Origin: an uncultured Verrucomicrobia subdivision 3 bacterium
Lineage (GTDB): Bacteria > Verrucomicrobiota > Verrucomicrobiae > Limisphaerales > CAMLLE01
NCBI GenBank assembly: GCA_946480555.1
Contig: CAMLLE010000096.1
Coordinates: 1 to 8,710, forward strand
Length of the DNA stretch: 8,710 bases
Direction: 5' to 3'
Shown: positions 1 through 6,046 of the stretch, in pieces
Position numbering within the stretch: the first letter of the stretch is position 1
Layout: every line of letters begins with the position of its first letter
Notes under the pieces: model-generated
What the model saw: only the letters and a program-made list of their open reading frames with translations
Database searches by the model: none
What the model was told of the DNA's origin: nothing
Position numbers and translations under genes: made by a program

Positions 1-591
1 AAAGGCGCGCTCGCACTGGCGGGTTCGCTGGCGGACGGCTCCACCGTTTCACAATCCAGCGGGATTTCGCGTCAAGGAAACTGGCCCATCTATGTTTCGC
101 TGCAAGGCGGACGCGGAATATTGATCGGCTGGGCAACGGTGAATTCCAATGCGCCGTTCGCCCTTCTGTCCGAGAACCTGCGCTGGATCCGACCGGCGGC
201 TAAGGACGCGAAGGAGAAATTATATCGGAATGGATTCAATCGCGAAGTGGAACTGTTTGGCGCGCGCTACACGGCTCCGCCAGTGCGAGCCGACATCCTC
301 GGCTGGAGCAACGGCAGTTTGCTGATCGATGGCGGGAACCTTCCCGGAACGATCAGCAACCAGGTCGCCGTGGCGAAGAACAAGATTACGATCCTGAGCA
401 ATAGCAACGCCATCTCTCTCACGATCACTCCCGCATCAGGCCTCGTCTCCGGCAGCTTCAAGCATCCGGGCCTTGGCAAAGCAGCGGTGAAGACCAAGGG
501 TGCAGTGATCCAGGTGAACGGCGACACGCGGATCGGCGGCTGGTTCCTGGGAACGAACCAGGCCGGATATCTGGAATTGCGAGGCAATTGA
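1..591 (+). CDS. C-terminal fragment of a large secreted/surface protein (Verrucomicrobia-type C-terminal module)
   Basis: The frame is open from base 1 to the TGA at 589-591, giving the last 196 residues of a protein that begins outside the window. Visible features are a Gly/Ser-rich beta-strand-like pattern, GNWPIYVSLQGGRG near residues 27-40, LYRNGF near 72-77, and an end segment with GLVSGSFKHP followed by WFLGTNQAG. From memory, this succession (LADGT..., WPxYVxL, GWxxF, SGSFxxPxxGK, FLGTNQxG) recurs at the C-termini of very large secreted verrucomicrobial proteins with Ig-like, Calx-beta or propeller repeats. I have no established function for it. No membrane segment or catalytic motif is visible here. 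The gene ends just before a strong hairpin. Nothing links it to the signalling genes downstream, which lie on the opposite strand. The coding call is secure; the family assignment is from recall and the cell location is inferred. Confidence 0.8.
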   Translation, partial: KGALALAGSLADGSTVSQSSGISRQGNWPIYVSLQGGRGILIGWATVNSNAPFALLSENLRWIRPAAKDAKEKLYRNGFNREVELFGARYTAPPVRADILGWSNGSLLIDGGNLPGTISNQVAVAKNKITILSNSNAISLTITPASGLVSGSFKHPGLGKAAVKTKGAVIQVNGDTRIGGWFLGTNQAGYLELRGN

Positions 592-608
592 CCCTACGGC
601 TAAAGCAC

Positions 609-639
609 AAAGGCAGCGGAATCCTGTTCCGCTGCCTTT
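609..639. terminator. Bidirectional hairpin terminator between convergent genes
   Basis: A perfect 13-bp inverted repeat (609-621 with 627-639, arm AAAGGCAGCGGAA) encloses a 5-nt loop. On the plus strand the right arm ends in TTTT. On the minus strand the structure is followed by TTTGTGCTTT. It lies 17 bp after the stop of the plus-strand gene and 18 bp beyond the stop of the minus-strand operon, so it can terminate both. The U-tracts are short but the stem is strong. Confidence 0.85.
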
Positions 640-657
640 TCAATTCCCGGTGGCCGT

Positions 658-1065
658 TTACTTCTTTTTCCCGAGGAACGACGAGAACGCGCCCTTGGAA
701 TCTTCCTGCGCCTGGCGGACCTTCAACTGGCCGAGGATGGAATGCCAGCCGATGTAAATCTTGTGCCACTGGTTCTCAACATTCCGCAGCGCGCCTTCAT
801 TCATTTCGCTGAGGTAACGCAGCGAAGGCGAGTTGCCGATCAGAGTGTGGACTTCTTCTTTCGTTGGAGAAGCGACTTCGATTGAGGCCAGGATCAGTTC
901 CAGTTCCTGCACGAGCACGCTCTTCACTTCCAGGAATTGGTTTTCGTCTTCCGCGCCAAACTTTTTGTTCCGGGCGAGGTTCACGAACCCGTTGAACTGT
1001 TTCCAGCACTCCAGGTAGTTCTCCATCTGGGTGATCAGTTGTTCGAGTTTTTTGGATGTGCTCAT
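658..1065 (-). CDS. Small helical protein of unknown function, last gene of the response-regulator operon
   Basis: The product is 135 aa from the ATG at 1065-1063. An in-frame TTG at 1074 would add three residues and overlap the TGA of the preceding gene, but the ATG is preferred. I do not recognise the family. The sequence is predicted almost entirely helical and is charged, with Trp, Tyr and Phe in the helices (QMENYLECWKQFNGFVNLAR near residues 14-33, NQWHKIYIGWHSILGQLKVR near 99-118). There is no signal peptide, membrane segment or enzyme motif. It ends in a short aromatic-basic tail, FSSFLGKKK. It lies 5 bp after the roadblock-like gene and just before the terminator, so it is surely co-transcribed with the response regulator. 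A cytoplasmic adaptor or oligomerisation role in the same signalling set is inference only. No good ribosome-binding site precedes either start. Confidence 0.8.
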   Translation of the reverse strand: MSTSKKLEQLITQMENYLECWKQFNGFVNLARNKKFGAEDENQFLEVKSVLVQELELILASIEVASPTKEEVHTLIGNSPSLRYLSEMNEGALRNVENQWHKIYIGWHSILGQLKVRQAQEDSKGAFSSFLGKKK

Positions 1066-1070
1066 AACGG

Positions 1071-1367
1071 TCAATTTGCAGAACTGGTCTTTGGGGAAAG
1101 AAACACCATGGCGCCGCCGCGCATCTCACGGGCTGTGATCTGCAGGCTGGCAAAATGAAGGTTGAACTCGGTCAGCGGCACCTGGGCGGCGCGGGCCTGT
1201 TTGAAAAGCTCCAGGACTTCGTTGGCAATCTGCTCCAACAGTTCCACCGGATACGATGACGCGACCGTAGAAGTGACGATCCGTCCGTTGCGATCAACGG
1301 TGAAGCTGCCGGACGGCAGTTTCTGAACTGCGCCAGCGGATCGGGAAAAGAGGTTCAGGAATCCCAT
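1071..1367 (-). CDS. Small roadblock/LC7-like protein (divergent)
   Basis: The product is 98 aa. The ATG at 1367-1365 lies inside the end of the upstream response-regulator gene, with a 13-nt overlap in another frame, which points to translational coupling. The sequence reads as strand-turn-strand with a DRNG turn (D25-G28), an amphipathic helix (residues 40-62, PVELLEQIANEVLELFKQAR), then strands at 67-80 and 84-92 ending GGAMVFLSP. That beta-beta-alpha-beta-beta order matches the core of the roadblock/LC7 fold. In MglB-type proteins VDKNG occupies the same turn as DRNG here. The N-terminal helix of the fold is missing or replaced by MGFLNLFSR, a short hydrophobic-basic segment. Roadblock proteins dimerise and bind small GTPases, so a partner of the GTPase at 4945-5559 is conceivable. 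Family assignment rests on topology and a few residues, not on strong identity. Confidence 0.75.
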   Translation of the reverse strand: MGFLNLFSRSAGAVQKLPSGSFTVDRNGRIVTSTVASSYPVELLEQIANEVLELFKQARAAQVPLTEFNLHFASLQITAREMRGGAMVFLSPKTSSAN

Positions 1368-2416
1368 GATGCAGTCAGCTTTTTGGTGTGCTCCAGCAAC
1401 GTCGAGGACTCAGCGTCCGCCGGCCAGGAAACAAGAAAACTTTTGTCCGTCCACGGCATCAGCACCATGCGCCGGTCGAGGCTGCGGGTCTGAATGTGGG
1501 CGAGCGGACCGGCTTCGATCCGTTCAGAAAGGTTGCGGCAGATTTGCAGCATCTGGTTCACCCATTTGCCGTACTCCTCCGCCGATTGCGTCCCCCACCC
1601 TTCCGGCTTTCCGTTTTCGGGAACGGTCACCACCCACTCCGCGCCTTCGCGCGTCAACGTGGACAGGCGCCACACCGTTTTCCGATGTTCATTGTCTTCC
1701 AGCGTGGCAGCGTCGGCATTGGCGATTTCATCCATCGCTTGCGCGAGCTCCAGCAGCAGACCGTTCACGGATTTATGAATCGTGCGCTCGCGATCTGGCT
1801 CCGCCGGCAGGTTTTCGAACGTGCCAGATTTCCATTCCAAGATTCTCCTGAACGCAGCTTCGCCTCGCGCGCCTTCCGCTTCGGCGTCAATCAATTCGCC
1901 ACCCAGAATCCAGATCTTCCCAACCAGCGATCCGCGCGTGATGCGCATCACGGATGAACTCTGTGACAAGCATTCCATCTGAATGATGTCCATCAGGCTC
2001 TTGCTTTGAACGCCACGGAAGCCGCCTTCGTTGTCGCGGCCGAGCAAGGATTCCAGGCATTCAAGGAACATCTGCATGTTCTGGTGCGTGTCCGGTTTGA
2101 GCCAGAACAAGTCCACGCCCAGCGCATAAGCACGGGAACGGAATTCCTCGTCCTGAACCGCAGTCATCACCACCGTGCGCAGTTCCGGGAAGCGCCTGCG
2201 AACGATGGCGAGCACCTGGAGCCCGTCCATTTTCGGCATCTTGAGATCGCAGATCAGCAGCCGGAACGGCTCCGCGTCGAGCAACGCCAACGCACGCGGT
2301 CCGGAGGCGGCCGTATGCACTTCAGGCCGGCTCGGCAATTGGCCGAGCATGTCCTTGTACAATTCCAGCAACTCCGGATCGTCATCGAGCAGCAGAACTT
2401 TGTGATGCGACACCAT
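1355..2416 (-). CDS. Response regulator: receiver domain + DUF4388 (PATAN) + roadblock-like C-terminus
   Basis: The product is 353 aa. Residues 5-126 form a CheY-like receiver with acidic D11-D13, phospho-acceptor D57 in LLICDLKMPKMDG, T85 and K107-P108, so all phosphorylation residues are present. Residues about 133-225 match the DUF4388/PATAN pattern: SLMDIIQMEC near 140-149, then GKIWILGGELIDAEAEGARG and the usual RILEWKSGTF. PATAN proteins regulate type IV pilus motility and phototaxis in cyanobacteria. Residues about 250-353 have no DNA-binding motif. They show strand (EWVVTVPENG), long helix (AEEYGKWVNQMLQICRNL), strands (RRMVLMPW, SFLVSW) and a final helix, which is roadblock-like topology (inference). 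No histidine kinase lies in the window. The gene leads an operon with the next two minus-strand genes and diverges from the GTPase operon. The ATG at 2416 is chosen because the receiver begins directly after it; no clear Shine-Dalgarno is seen. Confidence 0.93.
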   Translation of the reverse strand: MVSHHKVLLLDDDPELLELYKDMLGQLPSRPEVHTAASGPRALALLDAEPFRLLICDLKMPKMDGLQVLAIVRRRFPELRTVVMTAVQDEEFRSRAYALGVDLFWLKPDTHQNMQMFLECLESLLGRDNEGGFRGVQSKSLMDIIQMECLSQSSSVMRITRGSLVGKIWILGGELIDAEAEGARGEAAFRRILEWKSGTFENLPAEPDRERTIHKSVNGLLLELAQAMDEIANADAATLEDNEHRKTVWRLSTLTREGAEWVVTVPENGKPEGWGTQSAEEYGKWVNQMLQICRNLSERIEAGPLAHIQTRSLDRRMVLMPWTDKSFLVSWPADAESSTLLEHTKKLTASWDS

Positions 2417-2898
2417 AGAGATTCGGACCCTGACTCAATCGACTGGGTTCCGTTGGCTCAACTCAAGCAAACGGTATTCCGCAGCACCTTCCATCGGACA
2501 ATTTGCGGCGAACGTTACCGAAATTTCTCACCGTTCTGCTCAACGCGCCAGCAGGTGATTGCGGCATTCGTGCGAAAACCGGGCGTTCGCGTGGACAATG
2601 AAGTCCAGTGATGAGACAGCTTTTAAGAAAGCGAGGATTGAGGATCGAAGATTGAGGATGGAGCCGGATGAATTGGAAGGAAGCTGCCGTTACGGGCAAC
2701 TTCAAGCGAATCGAACCCCAAACTCCATCAACCGTGCCGCAGGTTCTCAAGTTTGTTCAATCCTCCATCCTCAATCCGCCATCCTCGCTTGAACCGCGCT
2801 TGCGCGCCGCAGCTTAAAAGTCCCGGCACAGTTCTTGCCCACGTGCTCTCGGCCCAATGATGGCAAACCTCAGCAACGCAGAGCGCTGAAAATTTAAT
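2417..2898. other. Divergent intergenic region between the two signalling operons
   Basis: This 482-bp stretch lies between the response-regulator start and the 679-aa protein start and should hold promoters for both operons. I see no convincing coding sequence: the short frames crossing it have no family features and run through repeat DNA. The half next to the response regulator (2417-2610) has no striking structure. The other half holds the inverted repeat at 2620-2820. The last 78 bp lead to the plus-strand ATG and end in an AT-rich segment (AAATTTAAT) without a Shine-Dalgarno. A weak candidate -35 (TTGCCC, 2835-2840) and -10 (AATGAT, 2856-2861) have a poor 15-bp spacing and are not called as a promoter. 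Confidence 0.6.
2620..2820. repeat. Imperfect inverted repeat with GATTGAGGAT direct repeats
   Basis: The left arm (2628-2663) holds two adjacent 14-bp units, GATTGAGGATCGAA (2636-2649) and GATTGAGGATGGAG (2650-2663), identical at 12 of 14 bases, preceded by AAGCGAG. The right arm (2757-2791) is the reverse complement of a similar string: AAGCGAGGAT, then a 3-bp spacer, then GGATTGAGGATGGAGGATTG. The outer 8-mers CTTTTAAG (2620-2627) and CTTAAAAG (2813-2820) are also inverted copies. About 95 bp of unique sequence lies between the arms. From memory, degenerate AATCCTCCATCCTC-type strings are common between genes in Verrucomicrobia, so this is probably a dispersed non-coding repeat rather than a dedicated regulatory site. 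No transposase or target-site duplication was identified. Confidence 0.6.
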
Positions 2899-4938
2899 AT
2901 GCTTGGTTTTTTCAAGAACCTGTTTGGCAACCGCGACAACGGTGACAAAGACTCTCACGCCGCAGCGCCCACCCCCAGCGCGCAGAGTCATGCGGCGCCT
3001 GCGCCGAATCCATTTCAGAATCGCGCCGCCCGGCCCGTCACCCCAGCCGCGGCTTCCGCTGTTTCCCGAAAACCCGCCGCGCCCGCACCGACAAATGGGA
3101 ACAGCATCCTGATTCCCATCATCAGCATTCTCGGCGGCTTGCCGGCCGAACTCAAAGCGCGCGTTCGACCAACGAATCTTGGCGATGTGGCGCTGCCCGT
3201 GGCGCTGGATCGCGTGTTGCCGCAACTCGCCTCAGGAGCTGTGCGCGTTCCGTTCGGTGAATTGCGAGCAGCCGCTCCGGAACTTTTCGTTCCAAGTCCC
3301 GAACTCGATGGCACCCCTGTTTGTCTGCCGCTGGGAGAAATTCTCAGCCGGATTGATCCCGCAATGCTCACCCGTCGCACGGATCAACGTCAGATCGAAG
3401 TTCCCCCCGAAATCGTCAGCCCGTTTGGCGACCAGGGAAATGGATTGATTCTGCCCGCGAAACCCAAGTCGGATACGACCTTCGCGCCGCGCGCGACGAC
3501 ACCAGCAGCTCCGGTAGTTCCACCTGCCCCACCCAGTGCGCCCGCAGCTCCGGCGACGGCCTCCACTGGGTTTACACAATTCACCCGTAAACCGGCATTG
3601 CCCACGCCGCCAGCCGCTCAGCCCGTTGCTCCTGTAAAACCGCTTTCCGCCCCGGCACGCGCCGTGACCCCTGCGCCCGCTCCGATGCCGGCCCGGGTCG
3701 CACCGGTTACGCCGGCGCCCGCAGGACTGAGAACGCCTCCAGTGGTTCCGATCCAGCCGCCGTCGCAACCAGCTCCAAAGCCGCACGCACATGTCGCGCA
3801 TGCACCGACGCCAATTTCGCCATTGGCCCCGGCTGTTCCGATCGCCCCCGCTCCGATCGAGAGTTCGGCGGCTCCGGCTCCGGAGATCCAGCCGGAAACG
3901 GATTTGAACGCAGCGCCGATTCCGGTTTCGTCTGCATTGCGTTCGCTCGGGAGTTCCATTGGTCTTCCCGCTTCGAAACCAGTTCCAGCGCCGGCTATTA
4001 AATCTCCCGCCGTCGCAGCCGCTCCTGCTGCTGCGTCAGTGCCTGCACCGCAGCCGCCCCGCGAAGTGCCTTCCGTGCTGCTGCCGCTGCTTCCGTTGAG
4101 CGAAACCTGGGCGGAAGCCGTCCGTCAGGAAATGGCCCAGCAACATCTCCAAGGCGCGCAGATCGCGATACCGCTCGATACGATGGAGGAATCGATGCGC
4201 CGCGGCAAAGTGGCGTTCCCGTGGAAGACAATTCGCGGTTGGATTCGTCCAGCCATCATTCTGCAGCCTTCAGCGAATGACGCCACGGTGGTTGAACTTC
4301 CGCTGAAAGTCCTCACGCCCATTTTTCTGGAAGCCAAACGCGAACTGGCGAAGCCGCGGCACAAGGTTGCGGTGGACGAAAAAATTCCGAATCTGTTCTT
4401 CGGATTTCCCCAGGCAGATCATGACGGTTCGGCCGCCACAGTTGCAGCCCCGGCGCTTCAGCCGCCAGCCGCACCCGCTCCATCTGCCGATACGAATTAC
4501 TACGTTTGGAACGAAGGTACCGACGGCGCGCGCATCGATGAGACCGAGTTCAAACGCAGAGCTGCTGAGACAACCTTCGCTTCGCGCCATGCGACTCCAA
4601 ACGAAGTTGTTGCCGCCGCTGCCAAGCTGGACGGCGTCGTTGGCGCAATCGTCGCGCTGCCGGACGGTTTGAAGGTTTCGGCCAAGCTTCCGGCGGATGT
4701 GAATGGCGACACGCTCGCCGGATTCCTGCCGCAAATTTTCGGGAAAGTCAGCCAATGCACGAAGGAATTGCGCATGGGCGAATTGAACAACCTGAATTTC
4801 ACCGTCGGAAATGTTCCGTGGAAAATTTTCCGCGTGAACGCGATTTTCTTCGCCGCCTATGGCCGCGCCGGCCAGGGGCTGCCCACCGCTCAACTCGCCC
4901 AGCTGGCCGCCCAGCTCGACCGCAAAAAGCAACAGTAA
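2899..4938 (+). CDS. Pro/Ala-linker multidomain protein with duplicated novel domain and C-terminal roadblock/LC7 domain
   Basis: The product is 679 aa, cytoplasmic (no signal peptide or membrane span). It opens with the short hydrophobic-basic segment MLGFFKNLFGNR. Residues about 70-180 and 393-503 are two related globular domains, joined by a long Pro/Ala-rich, probably disordered linker (about 185-385). Each domain carries two copies of a motif of the form hydrophobic-Leu-Pro-hydrophobic, helix, Val-x-hydrophobic-Pro (VALPVALDRVLPQLASGAVR at 97-116; VCLPLGEIL at 141; IAIPL at 422; VELPL at 465), and each ends near a PFG or LFFG. I do not recognise this domain. Residues about 555-670 are a roadblock/LC7 domain: helix, GAIVALPDGLKVSAKLP (581-597), helix, strands LNFTVGN and WKIFRVNAIFFAAYG, final helix. 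It is the first gene of an operon, 6 bp before an MglA-like GTPase, so a scaffold or GTPase-binding role is likely. The start is fixed by the N-terminal segment; there is no Shine-Dalgarno. Confidence 0.92.
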   Translation: MLGFFKNLFGNRDNGDKDSHAAAPTPSAQSHAAPAPNPFQNRAARPVTPAAASAVSRKPAAPAPTNGNSILIPIISILGGLPAELKARVRPTNLGDVALPVALDRVLPQLASGAVRVPFGELRAAAPELFVPSPELDGTPVCLPLGEILSRIDPAMLTRRTDQRQIEVPPEIVSPFGDQGNGLILPAKPKSDTTFAPRATTPAAPVVPPAPPSAPAAPATASTGFTQFTRKPALPTPPAAQPVAPVKPLSAPARAVTPAPAPMPARVAPVTPAPAGLRTPPVVPIQPPSQPAPKPHAHVAHAPTPISPLAPAVPIAPAPIESSAAPAPEIQPETDLNAAPIPVSSALRSLGSSIGLPASKPVPAPAIKSPAVAAAPAAASVPAPQPPREVPSVLLPLLPLSETWAEAVRQEMAQQHLQGAQIAIPLDTMEESMRRGKVAFPWKTIRGWIRPAIILQPSANDATVVELPLKVLTPIFLEAKRELAKPRHKVAVDEKIPNLFFGFPQADHDGSAATVAAPALQPPAAPAPSADTNYYVWNEGTDGARIDETEFKRRAAETTFASRHATPNEVVAAAAKLDGVVGAIVALPDGLKVSAKLPADVNGDTLAGFLPQIFGKVSQCTKELRMGELNNLNFTVGNVPWKIFRVNAIFFAAYGRAGQGLPTAQLAQLAAQLDRKKQQ

Positions 4939-4944
4939 GACACT

Positions 4945-5559
4945 ATGGCCATCATCAACCAGGCAACCAAAGAACTGCAGGTAAAGATTGTCTATTACGG
5001 CCCAGCGATGGGCGGCAAGACGACGAATCTCGTGCAGGTTCACGATCACGTGCAGACCGCCGCCGGCAACAAGGGCAAGCTGGTATCGCTGGCGACCAGT
5101 TCGGACCGCACGTTGTTCTTCGACTTTCTGCCGATCGAAGCAATGTCGATCAAAGGCTTCAAAACCAAGTTCCAGCTCTACACCGTGCCCGGCCAGGTGA
5201 TTTACAACACCACCCGCCAGCTCGTGCTGCGCGGCGTGGACGGCATCGTGTTCGTGGCAGATTCGCAATACGAGAAGATGGCTGAGAACGTGGAAAGCTT
5301 CCAAAACCTGGAGGAGAACCTGCGTTCGCTGAAGCTGAACCTGGCCGAAATTCCTTACGTGCTCCAATACAACAAGCGCGATCTGCCGAACGTGGCGCCC
5401 GTGGAATACATGGAATTCCTGCTGAACAACCGCGACGTGCAGGTGCCGTCGTTCACTTCCACCGCGCACAAATGCGAAGGCGTGTTTGAATCGTTGAACA
5501 TGATCACGCGCATGCTGCTGAACAAGTTCATCAATCAGGGAAGTCCGCAGTACGCATGA
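4945..5559 (+). CDS. MglA-like small Ras-family GTPase
   Basis: The product is 204 aa, close to the usual MglA length. The P-loop is GPAMGGKT (19-26, catalytic K25, T26). Switch I holds SSDRTLFFDFLP, with R55 aligning to the intrinsic arginine finger of Myxococcus MglA (R53). The switch II motif is TVPGQ (80-84), with Thr in place of the Ras DTAGQ aspartate and catalytic Q84 kept; this is diagnostic of the MglA group. Guanine specificity comes from NKRD (143-146), and STA (172-174) is the G5 motif. MglA proteins cycle between GTP and GDP states and set cell polarity, gliding or pilus placement, with MglB as GAP. Position 21, equivalent to Ras Gly12 and MglA Gly21, is Ala. The gene sits between two roadblock-domain genes and its TGA is one base from the next ATG, so the two are translationally coupled. 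No lipidation or membrane signal is visible. Family is certain; the cellular process is inferred. Confidence 0.97.
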   Translation: MAIINQATKELQVKIVYYGPAMGGKTTNLVQVHDHVQTAAGNKGKLVSLATSSDRTLFFDFLPIEAMSIKGFKTKFQLYTVPGQVIYNTTRQLVLRGVDGIVFVADSQYEKMAENVESFQNLEENLRSLKLNLAEIPYVLQYNKRDLPNVAPVEYMEFLLNNRDVQVPSFTSTAHKCEGVFESLNMITRMLLNKFINQGSPQYA

Positions 5560-5560
5560 C

Positions 5561-6040
5561 ATGGCTACCTTGCCCCAACTCATCGAGGAGGACATCCAGG
5601 TTCTCGACGACGCCTTGCGCGAGTTGCTCAAGCAGACGGAGGCAACCACGGCAATGGTCATCGACAAGGGCGGATTCCTCATCACGCACCAGGGCGACGC
5701 CCGGCAGTTCGATCTGACCACCATTGCGGCGCTGGCTTCCGGCGCTTACATGGCGAATCAGACGATCGCGAATCTTGTTCGCGAAACGAACTTCAACAGC
5801 GTTTATCAACAGGGCGAAAACTTCAGCATGTTCGCGCTGTGCATCGATGAACAATGCCTGCTGGTGGTGATTTTCCGCGCAGACCTGAGCGTCGGCGCCG
5901 TGAAATACTTCGCCATGCCGGCAGCGGAAACGATGGCGGATCAGCTGAAGTCGGCCCAACTGCGCGACCCGGGAGCAGGTCTGGACCTTTCGGTGCTGAA
6001 CCTGGCGGACCCGAGCGAAATCTTCAAACGCAAGGCGTGA
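5561..6040 (+). CDS. MglB-like roadblock/LC7 domain protein, probable partner or GAP of the adjacent GTPase
   Basis: The product is 159 aa, about the size of Myxococcus MglB. The roadblock fold spans residues about 5-118: N-terminal helix, strands with VIDKGGFLITHQG (33-45), the long helix DLTTIAALASGAYMANQTIA (51-70), strands NFNSVYQQGE (77-86), LLVVIF (100-105), and SVGAVKYF (110-117). This follows MglB closely (DKNG turn, D-TT-LA-L-AG helix, LVVIF strand). MglB dimers stimulate GTP hydrolysis by MglA by repositioning its own Arg and Gln, both kept in the neighbouring GTPase. A 40-residue tail follows and ends in LNLADPSEIFKRK; its acidic-hydrophobic-basic character suggests a docking peptide (inference). 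The ATG comes one base after the GTPase stop (TGA c ATG), and the gene ends at a strong hairpin, making it the last gene of the operon. A GAP role is likely but not proven. Confidence 0.95.
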   Translation: MATLPQLIEEDIQVLDDALRELLKQTEATTAMVIDKGGFLITHQGDARQFDLTTIAALASGAYMANQTIANLVRETNFNSVYQQGENFSMFALCIDEQCLLVVIFRADLSVGAVKYFAMPAAETMADQLKSAQLRDPGAGLDLSVLNLADPSEIFKRKA

Positions 6041-6046
6041 ATAATT

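Noticed and set aside
1388..1957. Plus-strand frames opposite the response regulator
   Set aside because: Arg/Pro/Phe-rich composition typical of antisense reading; the opposite strand has an intact receiver-PATAN protein.
2066..2081. LexA-like palindrome GAACATCTGCATGTTC
   Set aside because: It lies inside the receiver coding sequence, far from any promoter, and has 8 bp between GAAC and GTTC rather than 4.
2006..2611. 201-codon plus-strand frame running from the regulator gene into the intergenic region
   Set aside because: Most of it is antisense to the receiver domain; no recognisable motif and no support for a start.
2701..2750. tRNA-like T-arm string (GGGGTTCGATTCG on the minus strand)
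   Set aside because: The flanking bases do not pair as a T-stem and no acceptor, D or anticodon arm can be found.
2728..3225. Minus-strand frame across the repeat and the start of the 679-aa gene
   Set aside because: Its C-terminus is translated repeat DNA (WRIEDGGL) and the rest is antisense to the Pro/Ala-rich coding sequence.
4270..5724. Long open frame on the minus strand (484 codons) opposite the 679-aa protein end, GTPase and MglB-like start
   Set aside because: It is antisense to genes with clear family motifs, is rich in His, Gln and Val in the way antisense GC-rich frames are, and shows no domain.
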